DNA of 7,940 nt from Trueperaceae bacterium (lineage in GTDB: Bacteria; Deinococcota; Deinococci; Deinococcales; Trueperaceae). The first letter of the stretch is position 1. Each line of letters opens with the position of its first letter. Of this stretch, positions 1-6,217 are shown in pieces. The notes beneath the pieces are model-generated. The model worked only from the letters and a program-made list of their open reading frames with translations. It did no database searches and had not been told where the DNA came from. A program made the translations under genes and the position numbers. The stretch covers positions 1 through 7,940 of the forward strand of contig SKMG01000078.1 in the NCBI GenBank assembly GCA_007121175.1. Reading direction: 5' to 3'.

Positions 1-1195
1 CGGCGAGCTCCTCCCGCAGCGAGGCCAGGCGACTGGCGTGGGCGCTCCAGGCGCGCTCGGCACGCTCGAGCTCGTTGCGACGCTCGGAGAAGCCTCCCGC
101 CGCCTCGGCAGCGGCAGCAGTGGCCGCCGCGGCCGCCTCATGGCGCCGCTCGGCCTGGCGCCGCGCGGCATCGGCGGCCACGTCCAGCGCCTCCGTGTCA
201 CCCTCCGGCGGTGTCGGCGCACTCAGCGACACCAACCGCTCGATCTCGGCTGCCTGCACGCCACAGCGCTGCTCGATGGCCTCGAGCCGCTCGCTCGAGC
301 GCTGCGCTTCGGCCCGCGCCAGTGCCGCTGCGCCGCGCTTCTGCTCGGCCTCCATGGCCGCCTCGCGGTAGCGCTCCTCCGCCGCCTGGAGCCGCCGGCG
401 TGCCTCGCCGACGGCCGCGCGGTCGTCGGCGAGCGACTCCTCGCTCTCCAGGACCGCCTGCTCGCTGGCCCCCTCGCGCAGCCTCAGATCGCCGACCTCA
501 GCGCGCAGCGCGCGCAGCCGCGCGTGCGCGGCGGTGACGCGCAGCACCAGCGCCTCACGCGCCAGGGTGTCGTGCCTGGCGGCCTCGCTGGCCTCGATCT
601 GCAGGCGCTCGACCTCCTCGCGCTGGTCGGCGAGGATGGTCTCGAGCCGTTCGAGGTGCGAGCGCGCGGTCGTCAGCCGAGCCACGGTCTGCTCGCGCCG
701 CAGCGCGAGCCGCGCCACGCCTGCGGCCTCCGCCACGTACTGCAGCAGCTTCTCCGGGTCTGCCATCAGCACGCCGGCCACCTCGCCCTGGCTGATGATG
801 GCCACGCCCGCGGTGCCCAGACCGGAGCCGGCGAGCGCCTCGTCGACGTCGACGAAGCGCGCCGCCTTGCCGTTGAGCCGCAGTGTGCTGGCACCCTCAC
901 GGTCGAGATCGCGACGGATCACCAGGCGCCGGTCGCCGTGACGCAGCTCGACCTCCACCTCGGCGTAGCCCAGGCCGCGCTTACCGGCCGCACCGTGGAA
1001 GATGAGGTCGGTCTTGTCCTCCGCCCGGTATTGGCGGGCGCGCCCGCCGCCGGTCGCCCACTTGAGCGCGTCGAGCAGGTTCGACTTGCCAGCGCCGTTC
1101 GGTCCCACCACCGCCGTCACGCCCGCGTCGAACTCGAGCGTGGTGCGGTCCCCGAAGCTCTTGAAGCCCGCCAGCGTGAGGCTGGTCAGCTGCAT
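1..1195 (-). CDS. smc: SMC chromosome-segregation ATPase, N-terminal part (partial)
   Basis: Encodes the first 398 residues of a structural-maintenance-of-chromosomes ATPase and is cut by the left edge. SMC dimers bind and organise DNA for chromosome compaction and segregation, usually with ScpA and ScpB. Seen here: the family N-terminus (LTLAGFKSFGDRTTLEF, residues 6-22), Walker A GPNGAGKS at 31-38, a Q-loop with IISQGEV at 134-140 (Q136), then from about residue 160 a long Ala/Glu/Arg-rich coiled-coil arm. The head departs from the common pattern: Walker A has Ala where most SMCs have Ser, and LKWATGGG (44-51) replaces the usual RWVLGE-like segment. Hinge, second arm and C-terminal head would lie outside the window. 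The ATG is 6 bp after the peptidase stop with no clear Shine-Dalgarno, so translation may depend on coupling. A RecN or SbcC-like protein is less likely given the N-terminal motif. Confidence 0.95.
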   Translation of the reverse strand, partial: MQLTSLTLAGFKSFGDRTTLEFDAGVTAVVGPNGAGKSNLLDALKWATGGGRARQYRAEDKTDLIFHGAAGKRGLGYAEVEVELRHGDRRLVIRRDLDREGASTLRLNGKAARFVDVDEALAGSGLGTAGVAIISQGEVAGVLMADPEKLLQYVAEAAGVARLALRREQTVARLTTARSHLERLETILADQREEVERLQIEASEAARHDTLAREALVLRVTAAHARLRALRAEVGDLRLREGASEQAVLESEESLADDRAAVGEARRRLQAAEERYREAAMEAEQKRGAAALARAEAQRSSERLEAIEQRCGVQAAEIERLVSLSAPTPPEGDTEALDVAADAARRQAERRHEAAAAATAAAAEAAGGFSERRNELERAERAWSAHASRLASLREELA

Positions 1196-1201
1196 GCCGG
1201 C

Positions 1202-2599
1202 TCAGCTACGCGCCGCCGCACCGGCACCGTCATCCGCGCCCAGGTGCGCCAGCTCGAGCAGCAGCGCGGCGCTCACGCGCACGCCCTGTAAGTAGTCGTC
1301 GACCGCGAAGCGCTCGTTCGGGGCGTGCGCGCGGTCGTCCTCCCGGCCGAAGCCGATCAGCAGCGGCTCGGCACCCAAGACACGCTGGAAGTCCGAGACG
1401 ATCGGGATCGAACCGCCGCTGCGCGCGAACACCGGCTCCCGGCCCCAGACCTCGCGGAGCGCGGCTCGTGCCGCGGCGACGCTGGGCGCATCGAGCGGCG
1501 TCATGGCGGGTCGGCCGAGCCCCTCTGGCAGCACCTCGACGGTCACGCCCTCGGGCGCGTTCGCCTCGAGCTGGGCTCGGAGCTTGTCGAACACGTCCTG
1601 GGGATCCTGATCGGGCACCAGCCGGCACGACACCTTGGCCATCGCCTCTGCGGCGATCACCGTCTTGGCGCCCGCGCCCTGGAACCCACCGGAGAGCCCG
1701 TTGACATCCAGCGTCGGACGCGCCCAGATGCGCTCGAGCAGTGTGTAGCCGGCCTCGCCGGGCGTGGCGTCGACGCCGGCGTCGGCGCGGAAGGCCCCCT
1801 CGTCGAACGGCACGCGTGCGAGCGCGGCTCGCTCCTCGGTGCTCAGGTCGCGCACATCATCGTAGAAGCCCGGCACCAGGATGCGGCCGTGCTCGTCCTT
1901 GAGCCCGGCGAGCAGCCCCGCGAGCGCGCCCAACGCGTTCGGGACGCCGCCGCCGTAGGCGCCCGAGTGCAGGTCGCGGCCGGCGCCGCGAACGCGGACG
2001 GTCGCGTAGGTGAGGCCGCGCAGCCCGTAGGTGATCGTCGGCATACCGGGCGCCACCATCGCTCCGTCGGAGATCACCACGACGTCGGCGGACAAGCGCT
2101 CCGCGTTCTCCTCGAGGAACGCCGGCAAGCTGGGGCTGCCGATCTCCTCCTCGCCCTCGATCAGGAAGGTCAGGTTCACCGGCAGCGTCGAGTGCGCAGC
2201 GAGCAGGGCCTCGACGCCCTTGACGTGGGCGTAGACCTGGCCCTTGTCGTCCGACGCGCCGCGGGCGGTGATGACGCCACCGCCAACCACCGGCTCGAAC
2301 GGGTCTGCGTTCCACGCCGCGAGCGGCTCCGCCGGCTGGACGTCGTAGTGGCCGTAGATGAGCACCCGTGGAGCTCCCGGCACGCTGGGCCCGTGGGCCA
2401 CCACCGCCGGGTGGCCCGCGGTCTCGTGCACGCTGGCATCGAGACCCAACCGCGCGAGCGCCGCCGCGCCGAACTCCGCGGCCCTGCGCATGTCGGCGGT
2501 GTGCCTCGGATCGGTCGACACCGACGGGATGCGCAGGAAGTCGAGTAACTCGCTCAGCAGCCGCTCGCGGTGGGCGGCGACGTATTGATCGACGGTCAT
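1202..2599 (-). CDS. M20-family metallopeptidase (dipeptidase-like)
   Basis: A 465-residue cytosolic zinc peptidase of the M20 (ArgE/DapE/CPG2/carnosinase) family; no signal peptide is visible. Family members use two zinc ions to hydrolyse dipeptides or N-acyl amino acids; the substrate cannot be read from sequence. Motifs seen: YGHYDVQ (82-88) with probable ligand H84 and D86; GASDDKG (114-120) with bridging D117; EGEEEIGS (148-155) with E151 as likely general base and E152 as ligand; ISDG (176-179) with D178; and AHAPNE (424-429) with H425. RDLHSGAYGG (208-217) belongs to the lid/dimerisation domain and supplies the substrate-binding His. Length and the full ligand set match an active M20 dipeptidase. 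It lies 45 bp after hspR and 6 bp before smc. There is no strong ribosome site, but a TANNNT box lies 7 nt before the ATG, so a leaderless secondary transcript is possible. Confidence 0.93.
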   Translation of the reverse strand: MTVDQYVAAHRERLLSELLDFLRIPSVSTDPRHTADMRRAAEFGAAALARLGLDASVHETAGHPAVVAHGPSVPGAPRVLIYGHYDVQPAEPLAAWNADPFEPVVGGGVITARGASDDKGQVYAHVKGVEALLAAHSTLPVNLTFLIEGEEEIGSPSLPAFLEENAERLSADVVVISDGAMVAPGMPTITYGLRGLTYATVRVRGAGRDLHSGAYGGGVPNALGALAGLLAGLKDEHGRILVPGFYDDVRDLSTEERAALARVPFDEGAFRADAGVDATPGEAGYTLLERIWARPTLDVNGLSGGFQGAGAKTVIAAEAMAKVSCRLVPDQDPQDVFDKLRAQLEANAPEGVTVEVLPEGLGRPAMTPLDAPSVAAARAALREVWGREPVFARSGGSIPIVSDFQRVLGAEPLLIGFGREDDRAHAPNERFAVDDYLQGVRVSAALLLELAHLGADDGAGAAARS

Positions 2600-2606
2600 G
2601 GCGCGT

Positions 2607-2612
2607 ACGCTA
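2607..2612 (-). promoter_or_regulatory. Possible -10 box for the M20 peptidase gene
   Basis: On the minus strand TAGCGT (TANNNT form) is followed by 7 nt and then the peptidase ATG. This is the spacing expected for a leaderless transcript and resembles the arrangement at dnaJ. No convincing -35 is visible and six-base matches are common by chance, so this is tentative. It would give the peptidase and smc a promoter independent of heat-shock control. Confidence 0.3.
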
Positions 2613-2644
2613 CCACTCGCTGCGTTGGCACCGAGCGCGGCGCG

Positions 2645-3166
2645 TCAGTCGGGCTCGTCGCTCTCGCCCCGGACGCGCCTGAGGATCGCCCCGAGCACCT
2701 CGGTGTCGGCGTCGGTGCTGGCGTCGGCCACGTCGTCGGCCTCGTCGGCCACGTCGGGTGCTGGGAGGGCCCGTATATCGGCCATCTCGGCTTGCAGGCG
2801 GTCTTGCAGCGATCCGATGCGGCGCTCCATGCGGCTCTGGAGCTCGTCGAGGGTGCGACGCAGGCGGATGATCTCCTCGACGCCCGCGAGGTTGACGCCG
2901 AGCTCCTGAGTGAGGCGACGGATCTCCCGCAGCTGCTCGATGTTGCGCTGCGAGTAGAGCCTCGTCTTCCCCGCCGACCGTGACGGCTCGATGAGGCCTT
3001 TGCGCTCGTACAGCCGCAGCGTCTGCGGGTGCATGTCGACGAGCTCGGCGGCCACGCTGATCACGTAGAGCGGCTTGTCCTTGTCGGTCATCGGATCGGC
3101 GCGCTCGGAGCCGCCGGCGGACGCTGCGCGCTCGTCAACGTGCTTGTGGCGGTCGTCGTCGCTCAT
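2645..3166 (-). CDS. hspR: HspR-type MerR-family heat-shock repressor
   Basis: A 173-residue DNA-binding repressor. HspR in other bacteria binds HAIR inverted repeats upstream of dnaK/dnaJ/clpB operons and releases them on heat shock, with DnaK as co-repressor in Streptomyces. Seen here: the MerR-type winged helix-turn-helix at about 34-100, with the HspR hallmark [21 protein letters not shown] (34-54), RKGLI (55-59) and wing [14 protein letters not shown] (66-79). A predicted coiled coil (about 97-132) follows, then an acidic Asp/Ala tail with [17 protein letters not shown] (138-154). The 25-residue charged extension before Met26 is longer than I would expect for the family. The ATG overlaps the dnaJ stop as ATGA and is preceded by a strong ribosome site, which favours it over Met26. 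Linkage to dnaJ and the HAIR-like site upstream of dnaJ support HspR over a generic MerR protein. Confidence 0.92.
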   Translation of the reverse strand: MSDDDRHKHVDERAASAGGSERADPMTDKDKPLYVISVAAELVDMHPQTLRLYERKGLIEPSRSAGKTRLYSQRNIEQLREIRRLTQELGVNLAGVEEIIRLRRTLDELQSRMERRIGSLQDRLQAEMADIRALPAPDVADEADDVADASTDADTEVLGAILRRVRGESDEPD

Positions 3167-4152
3167 CGTCGCTTCCTCTCCGGCAGTTGCGCCGGCGCGC
3201 GCAGCGCGCCGATCGCCTTACGTGCGACGTCCATAGCGGCGCGACCGAGACCGCGCCAGGTGTCGATGCGCACCGTGACGATCAGATCTCCCCCGACGCC
3301 GCCACCGGGCACCCGAACGGGTTGACCCTCGTGCGTTCCGGGAGGGAGCCGGACGCGCACGCCAAGCACGTCGGTCGTCACGCCACGACTGGCCTCCAGC
3401 GGCGTCAGGTGCACCTCGGTGAGGAGGTCGCGCCCCTCGAGCCGCGCAGCGGACGGGACCTCGATCTCGAGCCGCACGTAGGCGTCGCCCGGGGGCTGAC
3501 CGGGCCCACCCATGCCGGCCAGGCGCAGACGCGTGCCGCCACGGACTCGCGCTGGGACGGTGACGTCGACGTCGAGACCGCGGCCGAGTGAGCCACTGCC
3601 GCCGCACATCGAGCAGACGCCGCCGGCGTCCCGGCCGAGCCCGCGGCATGCGCTGCACAGCACCGGGCCCGGCACGTGGACGCGCTTGCTGCCGCCCGAG
3701 CGGGCGGTTGCGAGATCGACGCGAGCGCGCACCTCGCGGTCCTCTCCAGGCAGCAGGCCGGCTTGCCGGAACATCGTCGTCATGCCCCGGAAGAGCGCGT
3801 CGAACACGAAGCTCCCGGTGGTCGGCACGCCGCCGCGCCGGCTCCAGTCCATCGGGATGTCGGCCTCCTGGAAGATCACGCGCCAGTCGACATGGCTGAA
3901 GTCCGGCTGGGTTCCGGCCGGGCCGCGGCCGATGTGACCGACGCTGTCGTAGCGGCGGCGCAGCTCGGGATCACGGAGCGTCGCATACGCTTCCGAGATC
4001 GCCTTGAAGCGCTCCTCCGCCGCGCCGTCGCCAGGGTTGCGATCGGGGTGGTAACGCAGCGCGAGCTGCCGGTACGCCTGCTTGATCGTGTCGAGGTCCG
4101 CGTCGCGTGCGACTGCGAGCACCTCGTACGGATCGTTGGCTACGCCCGGCAC
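3163..4152 (-). CDS. dnaJ: DnaJ-family (Hsp40) co-chaperone with reduced zinc finger
   Basis: A 329-residue J-domain co-chaperone that would stimulate DnaK ATPase and deliver unfolded clients in the cytoplasm. The J domain is at about 7-70 with the essential HPD at 35-37. The following linker (about 72-140) is not a typical Gly/Phe-rich region; it carries [15 protein letters not shown] (89-103). The zinc-binding part has only two CXXCXGXG motifs, CSACRGLG (166-173) and CSMCGGSG (180-187), where classical DnaJ has four, so at most one zinc centre can form. The C-terminal substrate-binding region (about 189-300) contains [17 protein letters not shown] (269-285), typical of the family. The tail is basic (PERKRR). 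The start is GTG, 6 nt after a TACACT -10 box, implying a leaderless message. It overlaps hspR by 4 bp; dnaK and grpE are not adjacent. CbpA-type proteins lack zinc motifs altogether, so DnaJ remains the better name. Confidence 0.93.
   Translation of the reverse strand: MPGVANDPYEVLAVARDADLDTIKQAYRQLALRYHPDRNPGDGAAEERFKAISEAYATLRDPELRRRYDSVGHIGRGPAGTQPDFSHVDWRVIFQEADIPMDWSRRGGVPTTGSFVFDALFRGMTTMFRQAGLLPGEDREVRARVDLATARSGGSKRVHVPGPVLCSACRGLGRDAGGVCSMCGGSGSLGRGLDVDVTVPARVRGGTRLRLAGMGGPGQPPGDAYVRLEIEVPSAARLEGRDLLTEVHLTPLEASRGVTTDVLGVRVRLPPGTHEGQPVRVPGGGVGGDLIVTVRIDTWRGLGRAAMDVARKAIGALRAPAQLPERKRR
3172..3181 (-). promoter_or_regulatory. Strong ribosome binding site for hspR
   Basis: GGAGAGGAAG on the minus strand lies 5 nt before the hspR ATG, inside the last codons of dnaJ. 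It fixes the long start, because no similar site precedes Met26, and together with the ATGA overlap it suggests translational coupling of dnaJ and hspR. Confidence 0.75.
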
Positions 4153-4158
4153 GCGCAG

Positions 4159-4164
4159 AGTGTA
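4159..4164 (-). promoter_or_regulatory. -10 box for leaderless dnaJ-hspR transcript
   Basis: TACACT on the minus strand ends 6 nt before the dnaJ GTG, so transcription starting at the normal distance would begin at or next to the start codon. There is no room for a Shine-Dalgarno site. The -35 position falls within the HAIR-like repeat and no good TTGACA is visible there. The box matches TATAAT at four of six positions. Confidence 0.55.
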
Positions 4165-4169
4165 CCAGA

Positions 4170-4190
4170 TGTGAGTCTGGTCGACTCAGG
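4170..4190. promoter_or_regulatory. HAIR-like operator for HspR
   Basis: The sequence reads TGTGAGT-N7-ACTCAGG. The known HspR operator consensus is CTTGAGT-N7-ACTCAAG, so 11 of 14 arm positions match, the inner five bases of each arm are perfect, and the 7-base spacing is identical. It lies just upstream of the dnaJ -10 box, where bound repressor would block RNA polymerase, and about 25 bp upstream of the rightward -10 box. With hspR in the operon this is strong contextual support for an autoregulatory operator. Confidence 0.75.
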
Positions 4191-4211
4191 TCCGGCGACG
4201 AGGCGCGGCGG

Positions 4212-4220
4212 TGCTAGAAT
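4212..4220 (+). promoter_or_regulatory. Extended -10 promoter for the rightward lipoprotein genes
   Basis: TGCTAGAAT combines the extended -10 TGn with TAGAAT, which matches TATAAT at five of six positions. No TTGACA-like -35 lies 16-18 bp upstream, consistent with an extended -10 promoter. Transcription would begin near 4227, giving a leader of about 33 nt with the GGAGG ribosome site at 4250-4254. Confidence 0.6.
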
Positions 4221-4259
4221 GATCTCGGCCGTATCGTCCACACGCGGCCGGAGGTCGCT

Positions 4260-4598
4260 ATGCCTGTCCGAGTCCGCCGCTCGCTCTTGGTGCTGCTGAG
4301 CCTCGCGCTCCTGATCGGCGCTATGGCGGCCTGCCGGAACGAGACCCAGAACATCATCCGCCGTAGCATCCAGGACTTCACCAACGTCCGCATGTACATC
4401 ACCGTCTACTCCTTTGATGGCAACGTCCTGTTCGAAGGCCTGGTCGACGGCAAGCCCACCCGCTCCTCGGCGCGCTCGGACGACGGCAGCGCCCCGCAGA
4501 GCGGGAGCTACGTGTTCTGGTACGACGAGCGGGGCCGCTACCACCAGACCAGCCTGCCGTACCTCGTGACCACCTACGATCGTGGGGTGCAGCCCTGA
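4260..4598 (+). CDS. Small lipoprotein of unknown function
   Basis: A 112-residue protein that I do not recognise. It has a lipoprotein signal: basic start MPVRVRR, hydrophobic core at 8-22, and a cysteine in MAAC with C25 as the likely lipidated residue. The Met at the -3 lipobox position is less usual than Leu. The mature part is about 88 residues, with aromatic, beta-like segments MYITVYSFDGNVLFEGLVDG (about 44-63) and SYVFWYDERGRYHQ (about 82-95) separated by a Ser/Asp/Gly-rich loop. Ribosome site GGAGG lies 5 nt before the ATG, and an extended -10 promoter lies upstream. The gene diverges from dnaJ and shares its control region with the HspR-like operator, and it precedes a second lipoprotein gene by 62 bp. 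The mature protein may be a small beta fold on the membrane surface; that is inference. Confidence 0.8.
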   Translation: MPVRVRRSLLVLLSLALLIGAMAACRNETQNIIRRSIQDFTNVRMYITVYSFDGNVLFEGLVDGKPTRSSARSDDGSAPQSGSYVFWYDERGRYHQTSLPYLVTTYDRGVQP

Positions 4599-4660
4599 CG
4601 GTCAGCGCGCGCCCTGCCCTTGGTTCGAGCCACATGACGCTCGGGAAGGACCATCCCACC

Positions 4661-5185
4661 ATGCGCACAGCTTCTCTCACACGAATCCTGGCCGCGTTCA
4701 CGGCGGTGCTCCTGCTCGCAGGCTGTGCCGTGATCGTCGAGCCGCTCGACGTCAGGGTCGCACCACCCAGGGTCACGATCCAGGACGTCGCGCTCATCAC
4801 CCACTTCGAGCCAGAGCGCGGCCGGACCTCCGCCTACAGCATCGGCGATCCCATCGCCTTCCGCGTCCGTACCACCGAAGACGGCTTCGTCACGCTCACC
4901 GCGATCGACCCCAACGGCGAGGTCTACGTCTTCGCGCGCAACATCCGGGTCCGGGGCGGGCGCACCGAGATCATCCGCGGCATCAGCCCGAGAGAGCGCT
5001 TCGTGGTGACCGGCCCCGAGGGCCTGCACCGCGTCACCGCTCACTTCAAGCCCGCCCGGAGCGACGAGACCATCGTCTTCCAGGGCGTGCGCGGGTATAC
5101 CGACTGGCAGTTGCGCATTCGGCTCGAGTTGCGTGCCTTCCCGCGCGGCGACATCGTCGAGACGCGCTTCACCGTCCGGCGCTGA
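4661..5185 (+). CDS. DUF4384-like lipoprotein
   Basis: A 174-residue predicted lipoprotein: MRTASLTR, hydrophobic stretch 9-20, lipobox LAGC with lipidated C22. The mature part resembles the DUF4384 domain, a beta-rich module common in exported proteins. Seen are YSIGDPIAFRVRTTEDGFVTL (about 59-79), then AIDPNGEVYVF (81-91) and a final strand LRIRLELRAFPRGDIVETRF (151-170). The function of DUF4384 is not established; envelope or surface roles are inferred from its distribution. An in-frame ATG at 4634 would add nine residues, but the start at 4661 gives a normal signal peptide and has GGAAGGA about 10 nt upstream. The gene may be co-transcribed with the small lipoprotein before it. The last codons and the stop belong to the first copy of a 20-bp tandem repeat that continues past the gene, which is unusual. 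Confidence 0.85.
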   Translation: MRTASLTRILAAFTAVLLLAGCAVIVEPLDVRVAPPRVTIQDVALITHFEPERGRTSAYSIGDPIAFRVRTTEDGFVTLTAIDPNGEVYVFARNIRVRGGRTEIIRGISPRERFVVTGPEGLHRVTAHFKPARSDETIVFQGVRGYTDWQLRIRLELRAFPRGDIVETRFTVRR

Positions 5186-5251
5186 GTCTGCGCCGCCGGC
5201 GCTGAGTCTGCACCGCCGGCGCTGCGTGTGTGCCGCCGGCGCTGGGTGTGC
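5172..5251 (+). repeat. 20-bp tandem repeat, four copies, spanning a stop codon
   Basis: Four consecutive 20-bp units lie at 5172-5191, 5192-5211, 5212-5231 and 5232-5251; the second reads GCCGCCGGCGCTGAGTCTGC. Copies 1 and 2 are nearly identical, while 3 and 4 have drifted (TGAG becomes TGCG and TGGG). Copy 1 includes the last codons and TGA stop of the DUF4384-like gene. Across copies 1 and 2, CGGCGC-TGAGTCT-GCGCCG (5177-5195) forms a 6-bp stem with the stop codon in the loop. No T-run follows, so it is not a standard intrinsic terminator. Confidence 0.85.
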
Positions 5252-5471
5252 GAACCCAGGCGTGCCGGGCGGCGCGCGTCGGTGCTCGGCGTGCGCATGA
5301 GCGCCTCACGGGAGGCCGAGAAGCGCTTCTGAGGGTTGGAATGTCGCTCAGGGCCGTCGCGATGCCGGTTGCCGGCGCGCGCGTGCAGTAGAATGAGGGA
5401 GCGCATCGTGCGTTCTGGTCGCTCGTGAGGGTCGCGAGGCCGCAGCGACTTGGGTCGAAAGGCAGGCGAGG
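5252..5471. other. Intergenic region upstream of yebC
   Basis: I see no convincing gene here. The stretch follows the 20-bp repeats and contains a perfect 12-bp palindrome AGAAGCGCTTCT (5319-5330), a TAGAAT -10 box at 5389-5394, and a possible leader stem GTCGCT/AGCGAC (5418-5423 with 5444-5449). An 11-codon open frame starting at 5297 has no ribosome site and is not called. Confidence 0.6.
5389..5394 (+). promoter_or_regulatory. -10 box of probable yebC-nnrE promoter
   Basis: TAGAAT is identical to the -10 box before the small lipoprotein gene and matches the consensus at five of six positions. The -35 region is poor. Transcription would start near 5401, leaving a leader of about 70 nt before the yebC GTG. 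Confidence 0.5.
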
Positions 5472-6206
5472 GTGGCAGGTCACAACAAGTGGTCGCAGAT
5501 CAAGCGTAAGAAGGCCGCGAACGACAACCAGCGCGGCAAGATCATCAGCAAGCACATCCGCGCGATCCAGACGGCCGTGCGTGAGGGTGGCAGCGGCGAT
5601 GCTTCGATCAACGTGGGGCTGAAGAATGCGCTGGCGGCGGCCAAGAGCGACAATGTCCCTGCCGACAACATCGAGCGCGCCATCGAGCGCGGGCTCGGCG
5701 GCAGCGACGGCGCGGCCGCCTTCGAGACGGTCGTCTACGAGGGCTACGGCCCGGCCGGCGTCGCCATGATGGTCGAGGCGCTGACCGACAACCGCAACCG
5801 CACCGCAGGCGAGATCCGGCACGTCTTCAGCAAGCGCGGCGGGAACCTCTCGGGCAGCGTCGCGTGGCAGTTCGAGAGCAAAGGCGTCATCGTCATCCCG
5901 GCCACCGGAGACGACGTCACCGACGCGGCGATCGAGGCCGGGGCCGAGGACATCGAACACGACGACGAGAGCACCACGCTCTACACTGCGCCGACCGAAC
6001 TCTTCGCGGTCGCCGAATCGCTCCAGGCCGCAGGCTTGGAGACGAGCGTGTGCCAGTTGACGAAGGTGCCGCAGACCGTGACCGAGCTGGCCCCCGAAGA
6101 CGCGGACAAGGTGGTCGGCTTCATCGAAGCGCTCGAGGACCTCGACGACGTCCAGAACGTCTACACCACCGCCGACCTGGAGAACGCCGGCAGCCTGGTG
6201 GACTGA
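5472..6206 (+). CDS. yebC: YebC/PmpR (TACO1) family protein
   Basis: A 244-residue cytoplasmic protein, close to the length of E. coli YebC. The family was first described as transcriptional regulators (PmpR); more recent work on YebC and mitochondrial TACO1 links it to translation, relieving ribosome stalling at proline-rich stretches. Seen here: the hallmark N-terminus MAGHNKWSQIKRKKAAND (1-18) with RGKIISK (21-27), VPADNIERAIERG (62-74), YEGYGPAGVA (89-98), DNRNRT (106-111) and RGGNLSGSVAWQF (122-134), followed by the C-terminal alpha/beta domain. The start is GTG: it gives the exact family N-terminus and follows a purine-rich GGCAGG stretch. The gene is not next to ruvC, a common neighbour elsewhere. 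It has its own -10 box and runs into nnrE after 11 bp. Confidence 0.96.
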   Translation: MAGHNKWSQIKRKKAANDNQRGKIISKHIRAIQTAVREGGSGDASINVGLKNALAAAKSDNVPADNIERAIERGLGGSDGAAAFETVVYEGYGPAGVAMMVEALTDNRNRTAGEIRHVFSKRGGNLSGSVAWQFESKGVIVIPATGDDVTDAAIEAGAEDIEHDDESTTLYTAPTELFAVAESLQAAGLETSVCQLTKVPQTVTELAPEDADKVVGFIEALEDLDDVQNVYTTADLENAGSLVD

Positions 6207-6217
6207 GGAGTGACGCG

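Noticed and set aside
38..1291. 417-codon open frame on the plus strand opposite smc
   Set aside because: It is antisense to a clear SMC N-terminus with Walker A and coiled coil; its Arg/Leu/Ala-rich translation has no domain, and long antisense frames are expected at this GC content.
1325..2548. 407-codon open frame on the plus strand opposite the M20 peptidase
   Set aside because: The minus strand has the full set of M20 metal ligands; the plus-strand product has shadow-like composition and no ribosome site.
4634..4660. Upstream ATG as start of the DUF4384-like lipoprotein
   Set aside because: It adds an acidic, non-signal nine-residue segment before a normal signal peptide and has no ribosome site.
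5177..5195. Intrinsic terminator after the DUF4384-like gene
   Set aside because: The stem is only 6 bp, overlaps the stop codon and is not followed by a T-run.
5172..5251. CRISPR array
   Set aside because: The units are directly adjacent with no spacers, only 20 bp long and degenerate, and there are no cas genes.
5183..5332. Stop-codon read-through extension of the DUF4384-like gene (48 further codons to the next in-frame TGA)
   Set aside because: The frame is open, but at this GC content that is common. The 20-bp period breaks the reading frame, and the DUF4384-like domain is already complete.
5169..5960. 263-codon minus-strand frame across the repeats and yebC
   Set aside because: It overlaps yebC, whose motifs are unmistakable, and its C-terminal part is only the translated tandem repeats.
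5864..6217. Upstream extension of the nnrE frame into yebC
   Set aside because: The extension is the out-of-frame shadow of yebC; the ATG at 6218 has AGGAG at the right distance and starts the conserved domain.
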